DNA from: Termitidicoccus mucosus | GTDB lineage: Bacteria > Verrucomicrobiota > Verrucomicrobiia > Opitutales > Opitutaceae | NCBI RefSeq assembly: GCF_038725785.1 | Contig: NZ_CP109796.1 | Location: 5,146,001-5,210,000 of the forward strand | Reading direction: 5' to 3' | Length of the DNA stretch: 64,000 nt | In this document: positions 36,401 through 45,217 of the stretch, one piece after another | How the letters are laid out: each line of letters begins with the position of its first letter | How positions within the stretch are numbered: the first letter of the stretch is position 1 | Position numbers and translations under genes: made by a program | Notes under the pieces: generated by a model | Told to the model about the DNA's origin: nothing | Database searches by the model: none | Seen by the model: only the letters and a program-made list of their open reading frames with translations

Positions 36401-36781
36401 GGCTCCAATTCCCGCGACTTCACGGGTTTCACCCCCGAGACGCTCTCTTGGGGCGTGAACTACATCCGCCCGCGCTTCACCCTCCGCCTTACCGCGGCCT
36501 ACCAGGCCGAGACCAAGTCCGCCGCAGTCTCCACCGGCGGCGACGCCGGCAAATACATCCCCGCCCGCACCTACGAATACCAGGACGCCTACACCCGCTA
36601 CGGCCTCACCGCCGAATACGCCCTCTCCCGCGCCTTCGCCATTTACATGAACTGGAGCGACATCATCGGCGACGACCGCATAAAATACCGCCGCGCGGAC
36701 GACACCCCCGCCTACGCGCAAAACTACCAGCGCACCGTCACTCCCGCCTACATCATGGTCGGCGTCAAGGGACGCTTCTGA
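33482..36781 (+). CDS. TonB-dependent outer-membrane receptor with CarboxypepD_reg-like N-terminus
   Basis: The 1099-aa receptor has a long signal peptide (KLAALVLFAAGFASAPAQA). A carboxypeptidase-regulatory-like beta domain spans about residues 50-130 (GVVEGVVYNSTNGLPVG, DDEGRFIFINVPAG). EKFEVVADQ is the TonB-box region; the plug follows (IGDYVRFLPGVAI, FTNVQLDGGDVAS, IERVEVTKVPTPDMPAS). The 22-strand barrel ends in the aromatic C-terminus VGVKGRF. It imports large substrates through the outer membrane with TonB energy. It lies 42 bp after the Asp-box gene and 24 bp before the autotransporter. No SusD-like lipoprotein accompanies it, as is usual for Verrucomicrobiota. Confidence 0.93.
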   Translation: MHNIINSIVYFPVRNKGFAPVLVFKLAALVLFAAGFASAPAQAQPAQATGAGVVEGVVYNSTNGLPVGRVKVSIKSIGEETLTDDEGRFIFINVPAGAAELEVSYLGFDSQTATLTVEAGKTATRDFQIVREGSARSRAKGDDVILLEKFEVVADQTMSAQALAMNEQRHAPNIKNVVAMEDLGNFGTENIGDYVRFLPGVAIIDDGDDAGQLVLGGFGPEFTNVQLDGGDVASTGAGTPGGAGTVSKRNLTLAEVPMVNIERVEVTKVPTPDMPASGLGGSMNLVTKSLLGTKRAYLDYQLYMNFNNKEGLSFDGGTRQPTPQTSPKNKKPSFNATFVVPMSKSLVLSAGVSRSWRSRPASDTPTETALWNLRTTEQGNASIPKDIALAQAQWSQIAQITVTENMQVGMEWKMARNDTLSLTLQAREVTTDRSTSRLAARFYQGTNFDPVGGADWTAAANPATAGGEFEMGQNGAINFREKTDNTHMTLRYKHRGPKWHIDGQAVYSHARRVKSNLGEGYFAGIYALAMERFAAGSSRKGYQLEGYGINSTESILPTSYVAKNTATGETVNQFDGGNYYLHQVRDEDGMYKTDMYSGKLDVTRIFSRHFQVKAGASFNRMIKDDWQVPLTHNFVGDSSISSDSYERKKLKYYIEDYPYLLAPGVSMNGNDVAWISPAGVYKLYQEHPEWFELSSTAIQYRAQRSKKMTEDIAAAYLRFDLRLFSNRLHAIGGVRYEKTDLDGWSVKEDPSAVYVRDPDTGLPLKNPDGSWQLITTDSAEQIRLQYQERAFHEGQSYGDFYPSLNINYSFTDNLVLRAAYARTLGRPNIQYVVNGITMPSLPTEPLEDDDPFPAITVGNPALKPWTADSFHLSLDSYHLKGGFGSVGVYRKNVSNFFQQRTFTATREDFEHYGVNSSDVDFMLENNYGIRRYINVGDARLTGLEFTYRQDLFFLPRWLQTVQVWLNYTRMKLEGSNSRDFTGFTPETLSWGVNYIRPRFTLRLTAAYQAETKSAAVSTGGDAGKYIPARTYEYQDAYTRYGLTAEYALSRAFAIYMNWSDIIGDDRIKYRRADDTPAYAQNYQRTVTPAYIMVGVKGRF

Positions 36782-36805
36782 ACCCGGACAAGAAAGGACA
36801 ATTAT

Positions 36806-39800
36806 ATGAAAAATCCGAAACGCACGATTTTCCTCCGCAGCCGTCCCACGGGAAGCAAAGTTCGCGGCCTGACCCAAGGCCAGGCCCTTGTAGGGCGCGA
36901 CCTTGCGTCGCGCCGCGCAGGGCGCACGGGCCTTGTCATGCGGTGGCTCCTCCGTTCCCTCGCGCCGGCGCTGGCCGCTCTCGCGCTTTCGCCGTTCGCC
37001 CCTGCGCAAACGCCGCCGATCACTTCCGGCACCCATGTCTTTGCGGATTCCACCACATTCGACGCGCCCGCGCGGCAGCAATTCACCACCGTCCTGACCC
37101 CCACATGGCTGATCGCCGACGGCGCCACCGTCACCATCGCCAACGTCACCACCACCGCCAACGGCGGCGTCTTTGAGATGAATACCAACAACGCCACCGT
37201 CTTCACCATCGCCCCCTCCGGCTCCACCGGGCGCGTCATCTTCAGAAACAACATCACCAGCGGCGAGGGCGGCGTCTTTTTTCAGAACCGAAACACCCTC
37301 GACATCACCAACGCCTCCTTCATCGGCAACGGCTCCACCAAGACCTCCGCCCACGGCGGCGGCGCCCTCAGAATCGGCTCCACCGCCATCGCGACCAGCC
37401 TCTCCAACGTTCTCTTCGATAAGAATTACGCACTCTCCCTCGGCGGCGCCATCCGCACCCTCCACGGCCTCTCGATCACCTCCGGCACCTTCACCGGCAA
37501 TTACGCTGCCGGCGTCGGCACCGCCAACACCATCGGCTACGGCGGCGCCATCGCCGCCTACGCCGGCGGCCTCAATACCAACGCCAACGGCGTCCAGCAA
37601 AGCGTCGTCCGCGAAAGCTACTTCGCCGGCAACTGGGCCTCCCGCTACGGCGGCGCCATCGGCCTGGACACCCTCGGCTACCATTCCTTCAATTTCTTCG
37701 ACCACGCCGGCTTCGCTGACAACTTCGCCGGCGTCGCCGGCGGCGCGTTCTACGATTACGCCAACACCGCCCTTCTCTACAACAACGCGCCCATCATCGA
37801 CGGCCAGCGCTTCGTCTTCACCGGCACCACCGGCGTCACCGACTACGTCTATTCGGGCAACATCGCCCGCGGCGTGGCGATGACGGAGGACGAAATCGCC
37901 CTCGCGCGCTCCGGCTCCTTCGCCTTCACCGCCACCGCCGCCGCCAAGGCCGGCGGCTTCTACTTCTCGGGCACCGCGAGCACCCGGCTCCGCTTCGACA
38001 TCGCCGAGGGCGTCACCGTCGCCATCGGCGCGGCCGGCAACCCCTCCGCCTGGGACTCCATCGCCAACTCCGACGCCAGCGGCACCACCGCGCGGATTGA
38101 CCTCGTCGAAACCGGCACCGTCCCCGCCCCCGGCGGCACCCTTATCCTCCACGCCGACAACTCCTACTTCCAAGGCGCGGTCAACGTGGACAAAGGCACG
38201 CTCCTCCTCGGCAACCAGAACGCCAGACTCGGCGGCGTCATCACCGTGGCCGGCGGCGCGGCCTTCGGCGGCGCCGGCGAACTGGTCACGCACAAGCAAA
38301 ACGACACCGTCTTCGCCGGGCGCACCAGGCTCATCCTCGGCGACAACGCCCGCCTCTTGGTGGGCACCGACACCGCTGTTGACGCGGAGACGCTCACGGT
38401 CGCGGGCGATTTGGTCGCGGGCGGCGGCGTCACGTTTGCGCACGACCTTTTCACCAGTGGCTCGGCCAGCCTGCTGCGCGTGGAAAACCTCAGCTTCGCC
38501 GGCACCGGCACCGTCAACCTCGGATTGCTGGCGACCGGTTCTTTCGCGCTCATCGAGTGGACGGGCTCCGGGCTCGGCGCGGCGGATTTGGGCCGGCTCG
38601 CCCTCACCGTGGACGGCGTGGCCTCCAACCCCCGCAGCACCGCCGCCCTCTCGCTCTCGGGCAACCAGCTCGTCGTCACCAATACCGTCAACAACCTCGT
38701 CATGCGCTGGACCGGCGCCGAGGGCGGCCACTGGACGCGCCGCCCCTCCTCCGCGCAGAAAAACTGGGCCGACGCCGGAGGCTCCGCTGAAAACCGGTTT
38801 TTCAACGCCGACAGCGTCGTCTTCGACGGCGAGGCCGACGCCGCCAATCCCGCCAACCGCGATATCACCATCGAGGCTGGCGGCGTGGTGGTCTCGGGCA
38901 TGGAGGTGTCGGGAACGGCGCGCTATGTGTTCCGGGGCGAGGGCGGCATCGAGGCCGATGCCGGCGCGGTGGGCAGCGCGGCGTTCGCGCCGACGGGCAA
39001 GTTGAAAAAAAGCGGCGTGGGCGAGCTGGTCTTCGCCAACACCGCGCCGAACAATTTCGCGGGCGGCATCGAAATCGCGGGCGGCGCGGTCGTCTTTGAC
39101 CACGCGGCTCAGCTCGGTTCCGGCACGGGAGGCATTGCGTTCACCGATTCCGCCACGCTGCGCGCCTCCGGGACGGTCACGGGCACGCTGGCCGGCGGCA
39201 TGCGCATCGCGGCGGGCAAGACCGCGGCGCTGGAGGTCGGGCCGGGAGGCGCGCTCGTTTACGACGGCGCGCTGGCCACCGCGGCGGATGCGACGCTGCG
39301 CAAAACCGGCGAAGGCGCGCTGCTCCTTGCGGGCGACAGTTCGGCCAGCGCCGGCGCGTTCGCGCTGGACGCGGGGGTGGTGGCACTGGTCACGCCCGCC
39401 GCCGCGCTCGGTGGAAAAATCACCGTGGGCGCCGGTGCGACCCTCGGCGGCGTGGGCGCGGCGGGCGCGGGCGGCTCGGTCACGCTCGCCTCCGGAGGCA
39501 TCTTGGAGGCAGGCATCGACAGCGCGCAGTCAGGCACGCTCACCATCAACAATCTCGCCATGACCGGTGGCGCGGTGTTGCGGATGGATTTGTTCAAGGA
39601 CGCCGACGGTGCCTACCAAAAGAGCGACCGCGTTATCGGCACGGGCTCATCCGCCATCAGCGGCGCCAACACCATCGACCTCACCTCCTTTGCCTCGGGC
39701 ACGTTCAACCTCGGCAATCTCACCGGGCTCGCCGCCGACGGGCGCGTGACGCTTAGCGGCATGACGCTGCCCGCCGGCGGCCGTCTCACGGCGGAGCTGA

Positions 39801-42613
39801 TCAACGCCGCCGGGACGCTGGAACTGGTCACGACCTCCGACCAGTCGCGCGTGATGACGTGGACGGGCAACAGCGGCTCCTCCTGGAATCTCGCGGAGGC
39901 GGACTGGACGGGCGACGGGCTGAACCAGTTCAGCTACGGCGACCGCGTGCGCTTCGACGACACCGCCGCCGGGAGCCGGAACATCTTCATCGACGCGGGC
40001 GAGGTTCGCGTCGCCGACATGACCGTGGGCGGCGCCGCCGATTACACGTTCACTGGCGGCGGCATCCACGCCGACGCGGACAACGTGCAGCCGGATGCGG
40101 GCGGCGTTGAGCACATCACCGACGCCACGGGCAAACTCATAAAAACCGGCGGCGGCACGCTGACGCTGGCGAACGGGAAAAACACATTCCTCGGCGGCGT
40201 CCGGATCGACGGCGGCGTGCTCGCCATCAGCCGGGGCGAACAGCTCACCACCGGCACCGCCCGCATAGACTTCACCGGCGACGCCACGCTGCGCGCGAAC
40301 GCCGACCTCGCGCTCGACAACGAAATCCTCGTCGCGTCGGGCAATACCGCCATCGTGGACAGTAATGGCCGCGACATGGTGCTCCGCGGGCGCGTGGGCG
40401 TGGCGCAGGATGCAGCCTTTGTGAAGGATGGCGCCGGCGTGGTGTTACTCGAACAGCAACTTGCCATGAACGCCACCGGCACCTTCACCGTGCGCGGCGG
40501 CACGGCGCGCGCCGGCGCGGAGAATGTATTCACTGTCGTGGAGGGCGCGGCCATCGTCGTGGAGGAGGGCGCGTTGCTCGACTTCAACGGCCACAACCAG
40601 ACGCTGCGCAACCTCTCCGGTGCGGGCGGGGTCGATATCAGCGGCGCGCAGCTCACCTACAACGCGGCCTCCGGCGCGCACACCTTTGATGGTAGTTTCC
40701 TCGGCAGCGGCACGATCCGCAAGCTGGGCGACGGCAAATGGATGCTCTCCGGATCGAGCAGCTTCGACGGCGATTTTCTTGTGAACGCCGGCACGCTCGG
40801 CTTGGGCAACAGCGCCGCGCTCGGCGCCGCCGCGATCACCTTCAATGGTCCCTCCGGTGGCTCCCTTTCCATCGAGGCCAACGGACTTGACATCGCCAAT
40901 GACATCGCGGTGAGCGGGCTGGCCACGCTCACTCTCGACACCAACGGGCGTGCTGCGGAGTTTTCCGGCGCCATCACCGCCGCCTCCCTCGCGATTGCCG
41001 GCACCGGCACGCTGTCCCTTTCGGGCAACAACACCATCTCCGCGCTCGCGATAAACAATCCGCTCGCCATCGCCCGCCGCGCCGAATCCATCGGCAATGC
41101 GGCGGTGAGCATCGCCGATGGCTCCACGCTGGAATTTCGCGACATCGGCTTCGGCCAGGTGAACGGCAATCTCGCCGGCGACCGCGTGCTGCTCACCTCA
41201 AGCACGATGTCCCTGCGCGGCGCGAACAACCTGCGCGCGCTCGACATCGCCGCCGGCTCGCGCGTCACCGCCGCCTCCACCGGCGCGCTCGGCGGCACGG
41301 GCGCGGACGTCACCGTGCGCGACGGGGCGTGGCTCATGGTGCCCACACTGGGCACGGTGGCCGGCAACATGAGCGTGGACGGCGGCGCGCTCGTTTTCGG
41401 CGCGGCCCCGGCCCCCGGCTCGCTCGTGATTTATGGCACGCCCGGCTCGCTCGCGTTGTCCGGCACGCTGGGCTTTTCCAATGGCGGCGAAATCCGCCTC
41501 GCCGGCCTTCTTCCCACCGGCATCTATACCGCAGCGCTCGCCTATGGCGGCATCACGGGCATGCCCGCTTACGACGCGAACCAGGGCGGCATGTTCATGG
41601 TGGCGGACATCGTCAATGGCGACACGCTGCGCATCACCGCCTACAACAAGGCGCTGGAGCCCGGCAAGGACATCGTCGTGGCCTTCGATGCCCTGTCCGC
41701 CTCGATGCGCGCCGTTTCCACGCACATCAGCGAGGAGTTCATTTCCCCCCTGGCCGGACGCGAGGCGCCGCGCAGTGGAAACAGCCTGTGGGTCCGCGCC
41801 ATCGGCTCCTTCATGGAATACGGCGATGATCGGGAACACCTCGGTTACACCGACAACACCTATGCGGGCATCATCGGTTATGACTGGATTTCCACCAAGG
41901 CCCTCATGCTTGGCGGCTACTTCGGCTATTCCACCACGGATCTGGAAACCACCAACAACGCCACCACGGAGATGGACATGCCTTACATGGGGCTGTATGC
42001 CGCCCGGCGCATGGGGGATTTTTATGCGTCGGCGGATTTGACGGCCGGCTTCGGGAGCGCCGACACGCGGCGCCGGGAGGATTTCGGCAACCTCGTGACC
42101 GGTTCCCACAAGCTCGACACGCTCGGCGGCAGCCTGGAGGTCGGCTATGTGCTGCCGATCCTTTCCGATGGCGAGATCAGGCCGTCCGTCGGGATTCATT
42201 ATATGAATTTGTCATTCCATGATTACGCCGAGACCGGGGAGGGGGCGGTGCGTCTGGATGATATCCGTGCATCCCTGTTGCAAGGCGTGGTCCGAGTCGA
42301 CGCAGGCAAGGGCATCACACTGCCTTGGGGACTCCCCGGCATGGTGGGCCTGGGCGTGGGCTGGCGCCAGAATTTCCTCAATGAGCGGACGGACACATGG
42401 GCGACGCTGGTGGAGTATCCGAACGCGCGGATACAGATTCGCGGCGACGAGTATGCCAAAAACAGTTTCATTGCGGGCCTGGGCATCAGGATGATGCTGT
42501 CCAAGTCCATGCTGTTCTCGCTGGCCTACGACTATGATTGCGTCCCCTACGGCGACCAGAACAACGGCACCGGCCGGCACACGTTCGACTCGGTGCTCAG
42601 AATAAGCTGGTGA
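36806..42613 (+). CDS. giant autotransporter with beta-helix passenger
   Basis: The product has 1935 aa. The export signal lies at about residues 45-68 (MRWLLRSLAPALAALALSPF), preceded by an unusual 44-residue basic extension; Met45 (36938) could be the true start. The passenger is a long parallel beta-helix with polymorphic outer-membrane-like and passenger-associated strand repeats (KLKKSGVGELVFANTAPNNF, KLIKTGGGTLTLANGKNTF, IRKLGDGKWMLSGSSSFDG). The last 290 residues are a type V barrel (NSLWVRAIGSFMEYGDD to a terminal Trp). An AGAAAGGA-like ribosome site sits 10 bp upstream. It probably displays an adhesin or glycan-binding surface protein, co-expressed with the TonB receptor. Confidence 0.9.
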   Translation: MKNPKRTIFLRSRPTGSKVRGLTQGQALVGRDLASRRAGRTGLVMRWLLRSLAPALAALALSPFAPAQTPPITSGTHVFADSTTFDAPARQQFTTVLTPTWLIADGATVTIANVTTTANGGVFEMNTNNATVFTIAPSGSTGRVIFRNNITSGEGGVFFQNRNTLDITNASFIGNGSTKTSAHGGGALRIGSTAIATSLSNVLFDKNYALSLGGAIRTLHGLSITSGTFTGNYAAGVGTANTIGYGGAIAAYAGGLNTNANGVQQSVVRESYFAGNWASRYGGAIGLDTLGYHSFNFFDHAGFADNFAGVAGGAFYDYANTALLYNNAPIIDGQRFVFTGTTGVTDYVYSGNIARGVAMTEDEIALARSGSFAFTATAAAKAGGFYFSGTASTRLRFDIAEGVTVAIGAAGNPSAWDSIANSDASGTTARIDLVETGTVPAPGGTLILHADNSYFQGAVNVDKGTLLLGNQNARLGGVITVAGGAAFGGAGELVTHKQNDTVFAGRTRLILGDNARLLVGTDTAVDAETLTVAGDLVAGGGVTFAHDLFTSGSASLLRVENLSFAGTGTVNLGLLATGSFALIEWTGSGLGAADLGRLALTVDGVASNPRSTAALSLSGNQLVVTNTVNNLVMRWTGAEGGHWTRRPSSAQKNWADAGGSAENRFFNADSVVFDGEADAANPANRDITIEAGGVVVSGMEVSGTARYVFRGEGGIEADAGAVGSAAFAPTGKLKKSGVGELVFANTAPNNFAGGIEIAGGAVVFDHAAQLGSGTGGIAFTDSATLRASGTVTGTLAGGMRIAAGKTAALEVGPGGALVYDGALATAADATLRKTGEGALLLAGDSSASAGAFALDAGVVALVTPAAALGGKITVGAGATLGGVGAAGAGGSVTLASGGILEAGIDSAQSGTLTINNLAMTGGAVLRMDLFKDADGAYQKSDRVIGTGSSAISGANTIDLTSFASGTFNLGNLTGLAADGRVTLSGMTLPAGGRLTAELINAAGTLELVTTSDQSRVMTWTGNSGSSWNLAEADWTGDGLNQFSYGDRVRFDDTAAGSRNIFIDAGEVRVADMTVGGAADYTFTGGGIHADADNVQPDAGGVEHITDATGKLIKTGGGTLTLANGKNTFLGGVRIDGGVLAISRGEQLTTGTARIDFTGDATLRANADLALDNEILVASGNTAIVDSNGRDMVLRGRVGVAQDAAFVKDGAGVVLLEQQLAMNATGTFTVRGGTARAGAENVFTVVEGAAIVVEEGALLDFNGHNQTLRNLSGAGGVDISGAQLTYNAASGAHTFDGSFLGSGTIRKLGDGKWMLSGSSSFDGDFLVNAGTLGLGNSAALGAAAITFNGPSGGSLSIEANGLDIANDIAVSGLATLTLDTNGRAAEFSGAITAASLAIAGTGTLSLSGNNTISALAINNPLAIARRAESIGNAAVSIADGSTLEFRDIGFGQVNGNLAGDRVLLTSSTMSLRGANNLRALDIAAGSRVTAASTGALGGTGADVTVRDGAWLMVPTLGTVAGNMSVDGGALVFGAAPAPGSLVIYGTPGSLALSGTLGFSNGGEIRLAGLLPTGIYTAALAYGGITGMPAYDANQGGMFMVADIVNGDTLRITAYNKALEPGKDIVVAFDALSASMRAVSTHISEEFISPLAGREAPRSGNSLWVRAIGSFMEYGDDREHLGYTDNTYAGIIGYDWISTKALMLGGYFGYSTTDLETTNNATTEMDMPYMGLYAARRMGDFYASADLTAGFGSADTRRREDFGNLVTGSHKLDTLGGSLEVGYVLPILSDGEIRPSVGIHYMNLSFHDYAETGEGAVRLDDIRASLLQGVVRVDAGKGITLPWGLPGMVGLGVGWRQNFLNERTDTWATLVEYPNARIQIRGDEYAKNSFIAGLGIRMMLSKSMLFSLAYDYDCVPYGDQNNGTGRHTFDSVLRISW
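36893..36914. repeat. short palindromic repeat in the autotransporter N-terminal extension
   Basis: GGGCGCGAC CTTGC GTCGCGCC is an inverted repeat inside the first 44 codons, in a stretch rich in GGCC/GGGC words. It resembles intergenic REP-like elements more than signal-peptide coding sequence. Confidence 0.55.
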
Positions 42614-42760
42614 TGCCCGATGGCCCGCCCGGCCCGCTCCTCCTGCGAACGACTCGGAGGGGGTAAAAAAAGACCATTTGCCGTCCGGCTTTCGGTCTCT
42701 ATTTGCCGCATAGCCGCATATGAGTCCCTCGCCCTTTCCCGCCCGCTCTTCGCTGACTAA

Positions 42761-42832
42761 CTGATGTTACGCGGAAGGTCTTGAAGTGGCACGGGCTGGC
42801 AGCCCGTGCCACTTCGTGCCGCGTAACATCAG
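42761..42832. repeat. nested hairpin repeat X
   Basis: Outer arms CTGATGTTACGCGG and CCGCGTAACATCAG enclose the perfect inner stem AAGTGGCACGGGCT/AGCCCGTGCCACTT with a 3-nt loop. It lies 150 bp after the autotransporter. No T-run follows. It is REP-like, and could also limit read-through into the convergent gene. Confidence 0.85.
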
Positions 42833-42838
42833 TGACTA

Positions 42839-42980
42839 ATACCAATTCTGAACGAAATTCACTCTGGTGGAGGGCCGAGCTCCTGCGAGGCCGTCGCGGT
42901 TATACGCGACGTTTTTCCGCAACGGCCTCGCAGGAGCTCGGCCCTCCACCAAAAGGATGATTTTCATTGGGAAATAGTAT
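42839..42980. mobile_element. small element Y with terminal inverted repeats and 30-bp hairpin core
   Basis: The left end ATACCAATTCTGAACGAAAT and the complement of the right end, ATACTATTTCCCAATGAAAA, match each other and the ends of the element at 20190-20307. The core is a perfect 30-bp inverted repeat (42865-42894 with 42922-42951), starting TGGTGGAGGGCCGAGC. A second small stem CGTCGCG/CGCGACG sits in its loop. The element is noncoding and 142 bp long. Confidence 0.7.
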
Positions 42981-43016
42981 CAACCCCGCCCGTCGAATAT
43001 TCGGATTACTGTTTTG

Positions 43017-43094
43017 AACAGAAGGTGACAAAGAAAACGAAGCAGAGGAGGCGGATGACCGCTTTTCCCGCTGCCTTTGCTTCCTTCTACAAAA
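43017..43094. repeat. purine-rich hairpin unit W
   Basis: AACAGAAGGTGACAAAG is followed by GAAAACGAAGCAG; after a loop the complement-like CTGCCTTTGCTTCCTTCT follows. It is an imperfect member of the family seen at 12571-12646 and lies just after the stop of the GH172 gene. With elements X and Y it fills the 494-bp gap after the autotransporter. Confidence 0.6.
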
Positions 43095-43107
43095 ATCCCC
43101 CGCAGCT

Positions 43108-45195
43108 CTATTCGAAGATCAGCTTGTCGATGCCGAAGTGGCTTTTCTTGGCGGCGCCCTTGGCGTGCCTGACGAGTTCCACCTCCAGCAAATTGGCGCC
43201 CTTTAGTATATTCACTGCGCCGGCCTTGATCGGCTTGATGTCCAACTCGCCGCCCAGGTCGAGTTTGCTGAAGATTTTCTTTCCGTTCAGGTAAATATCA
43301 AACACGCCATAATCACTCGCCGTGGTAAACAGGCCGGTCAGGGTGAAGCGCCCTTCGACATTCGAATTGAAGCTGAAGAACGCCCGGTTGCCGACCTCGG
43401 CGTCCTTCCAGAACAACTGCATGCCGCCGCTCCAGGGCAGCGTGTCGTGCGCCTGGTAGGAAACCACGCCCGATGGCGTGCTGACCCATATCAGGTTTTC
43501 CGCCTCCACGCCCAGTTTTTCGTCCAGCGCGGGTGAATATATGTCGGTGCGATCCAGCGCGACGGGCTCCCTTACACCGGCCAGATCCCGCTCCGCGAGA
43601 TTTTCTCCTCCGGGAACCATATACCAAAACGCGACCGGCGCGTAGTTGATCCTCGTGTGCCCTCCGGACCATAATTCCATGTCAAAATGGAGGGAGCGTT
43701 CAAAAGGAATGCCATCCAGCGCCCGGACGCGGGCATTGACTGTATAGCGAGGGGTGAAATTGCCCGTCCCCAATGGTTGGGCGACAAACGGATGATCGGT
43801 GAATGTTTCAGGGCGGCACCAGGCATAACCATAATAATCTTCTGTCCCGGTGCCGAAATGGGAGGGGAATGGCTCTCCATCCACGTAGATTTTTTCATCT
43901 CCCTCGCCCCACCATCTATAGTTTGTATTGAACAAGACAATGCCATCCCCGACATAAACGCCTTTCCCTTTCAGCCTCGCGAAATTAATATCCGACGCTT
44001 GGTCGTTCGGGTTTGCCTGTATCCGGGTGTATTGCCGCCAGCCCGCGCCGAAATGCATGGAGCGATCATCCCAATTCCAGTCCTTTATGCTGGCGGACGC
44101 ATCGACGATGCGGACGGGCTGGCCGCCCAGGTTGGACAGGGTGATGGTGCATTTTTTTGCGAAGGGCATGATCCAGTAGGATTGCATTATCCCGTCCTCG
44201 CTGGCTGTCGTGTACCATGTGTTGGTATAAAGCTGCTTGTAACCGATGCCGAAAAAATCGCCGACCGGCACCCAGACGGTCTTTTCGCCATCGAAGGCAA
44301 TTTCGAGCACGGTGGAGCGGAGCGCCTGCTCCTTGTTTTCGGCCTGGAGGCGCATCGCCAGATGCTGGATCGCTCCGGCGTGGTTTGCTTCAAAGATCCG
44401 GCTTTCTCCGGGTTGGAGATCGGCATCCAGTCTCAGCACCGAACTCTTGGCCGGAAGTGCCCTTCCGCCGTCGGCGAGTTGTTTCAGGGTGGCGGCAACG
44501 AGATCTTTGTTCTTTTGCATCTCCGCTGTGGAGTAGGAAACGACCTCCACGGAAGGGGCGTAGGTGCGATAATTGATATTATAATACACGGCTTCCGTGC
44601 CCGGTTTTTTCGCGCCGTAATCGTCCTCGCTCAGGCCCTGGCTCTCGTAGGTGATCTTGCAGTGTTTCGCGTAGGGGATCGGAAAATATAAATTGTGTCC
44701 GCGCCTTTGATACAGGGTTGCCTCGGGCACCGAGGCGGCCAGCGGCGCGCCGGTGACGAGGCCGCCGCTCAGGATGTCAAACGCGGCTCCCTCGATGGCC
44801 GGTACCGGCTCTCCGTCAATGTAGATGCGCAGGGTGCCGCGTCCGCTGTCTTTTCCCGAAAAGGTCATCCAGAAGCGGACGATGGCGCCGGGGCCTTCCG
44901 TGTCCATCATGACAAACTCGCGGCGCCCGTTGTTATTTGCCACGCGCAAAAACATGGAGCGGTCGCGGTTGGCAAACCAGCCCGGCTTGTCCGGCGCGAC
45001 GCTCTCACGGTCGTAGCTGCTGGACTGTTTGCAGGTGAAGGCGGGCTCGGGAAACCGGGCGCGCTCGTCGCGGTTTGTCATTTCCAGCAACAGCGACTCG
45101 ATAGAGACCGCGGGCCGGGCCAGGCCGGCCGGCATGGCGGCGCAGAGGACGGCGAGGAGCAGAAGCGGACGCAGGCAGGTGGCGGAGTATGGCAT
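43108..45195 (-). CDS. GH172/DUF2961 exported glycosidase-like protein
   Basis: The product has 695 aa with a signal peptide (CLRPLLLLAVLCAAMPAGLA). The DUF2961 jelly-roll core is recognised by GPGAIVRFWMTFSGKDSGRG, LRIYIDGEPVPAIEG, YFPIPYAKHCKITYES, YQLYTN-type sequence around residues 300-310, and HFGTGTEDYYGYAW. DUF2961 is now GH172, which includes difructose-anhydride-forming and D-arabinofuranosidase enzymes. Conserved acidic residues in EDYYGYAW and FPSHFGTGTED are candidates for catalysis. A further C-terminal beta-sandwich (about 560-695) resembles a carbohydrate-binding domain. It is 22 bp downstream of the Asp-box gene in the same operon. Confidence 0.85.
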   Translation of the reverse strand: MPYSATCLRPLLLLAVLCAAMPAGLARPAVSIESLLLEMTNRDERARFPEPAFTCKQSSSYDRESVAPDKPGWFANRDRSMFLRVANNNGRREFVMMDTEGPGAIVRFWMTFSGKDSGRGTLRIYIDGEPVPAIEGAAFDILSGGLVTGAPLAASVPEATLYQRRGHNLYFPIPYAKHCKITYESQGLSEDDYGAKKPGTEAVYYNINYRTYAPSVEVVSYSTAEMQKNKDLVAATLKQLADGGRALPAKSSVLRLDADLQPGESRIFEANHAGAIQHLAMRLQAENKEQALRSTVLEIAFDGEKTVWVPVGDFFGIGYKQLYTNTWYTTASEDGIMQSYWIMPFAKKCTITLSNLGGQPVRIVDASASIKDWNWDDRSMHFGAGWRQYTRIQANPNDQASDINFARLKGKGVYVGDGIVLFNTNYRWWGEGDEKIYVDGEPFPSHFGTGTEDYYGYAWCRPETFTDHPFVAQPLGTGNFTPRYTVNARVRALDGIPFERSLHFDMELWSGGHTRINYAPVAFWYMVPGGENLAERDLAGVREPVALDRTDIYSPALDEKLGVEAENLIWVSTPSGVVSYQAHDTLPWSGGMQLFWKDAEVGNRAFFSFNSNVEGRFTLTGLFTTASDYGVFDIYLNGKKIFSKLDLGGELDIKPIKAGAVNILKGANLLEVELVRHAKGAAKKSHFGIDKLIFE

Positions 45196-45217
45196 ATGTT
45201 TTGGAGTAATGGGATGT

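Noticed and set aside
35906-39103. 1065-aa minus-strand ORF
   Set aside because: Gly/Ala/Asp-rich antisense frame of the TonB receptor and autotransporter, with no motif.
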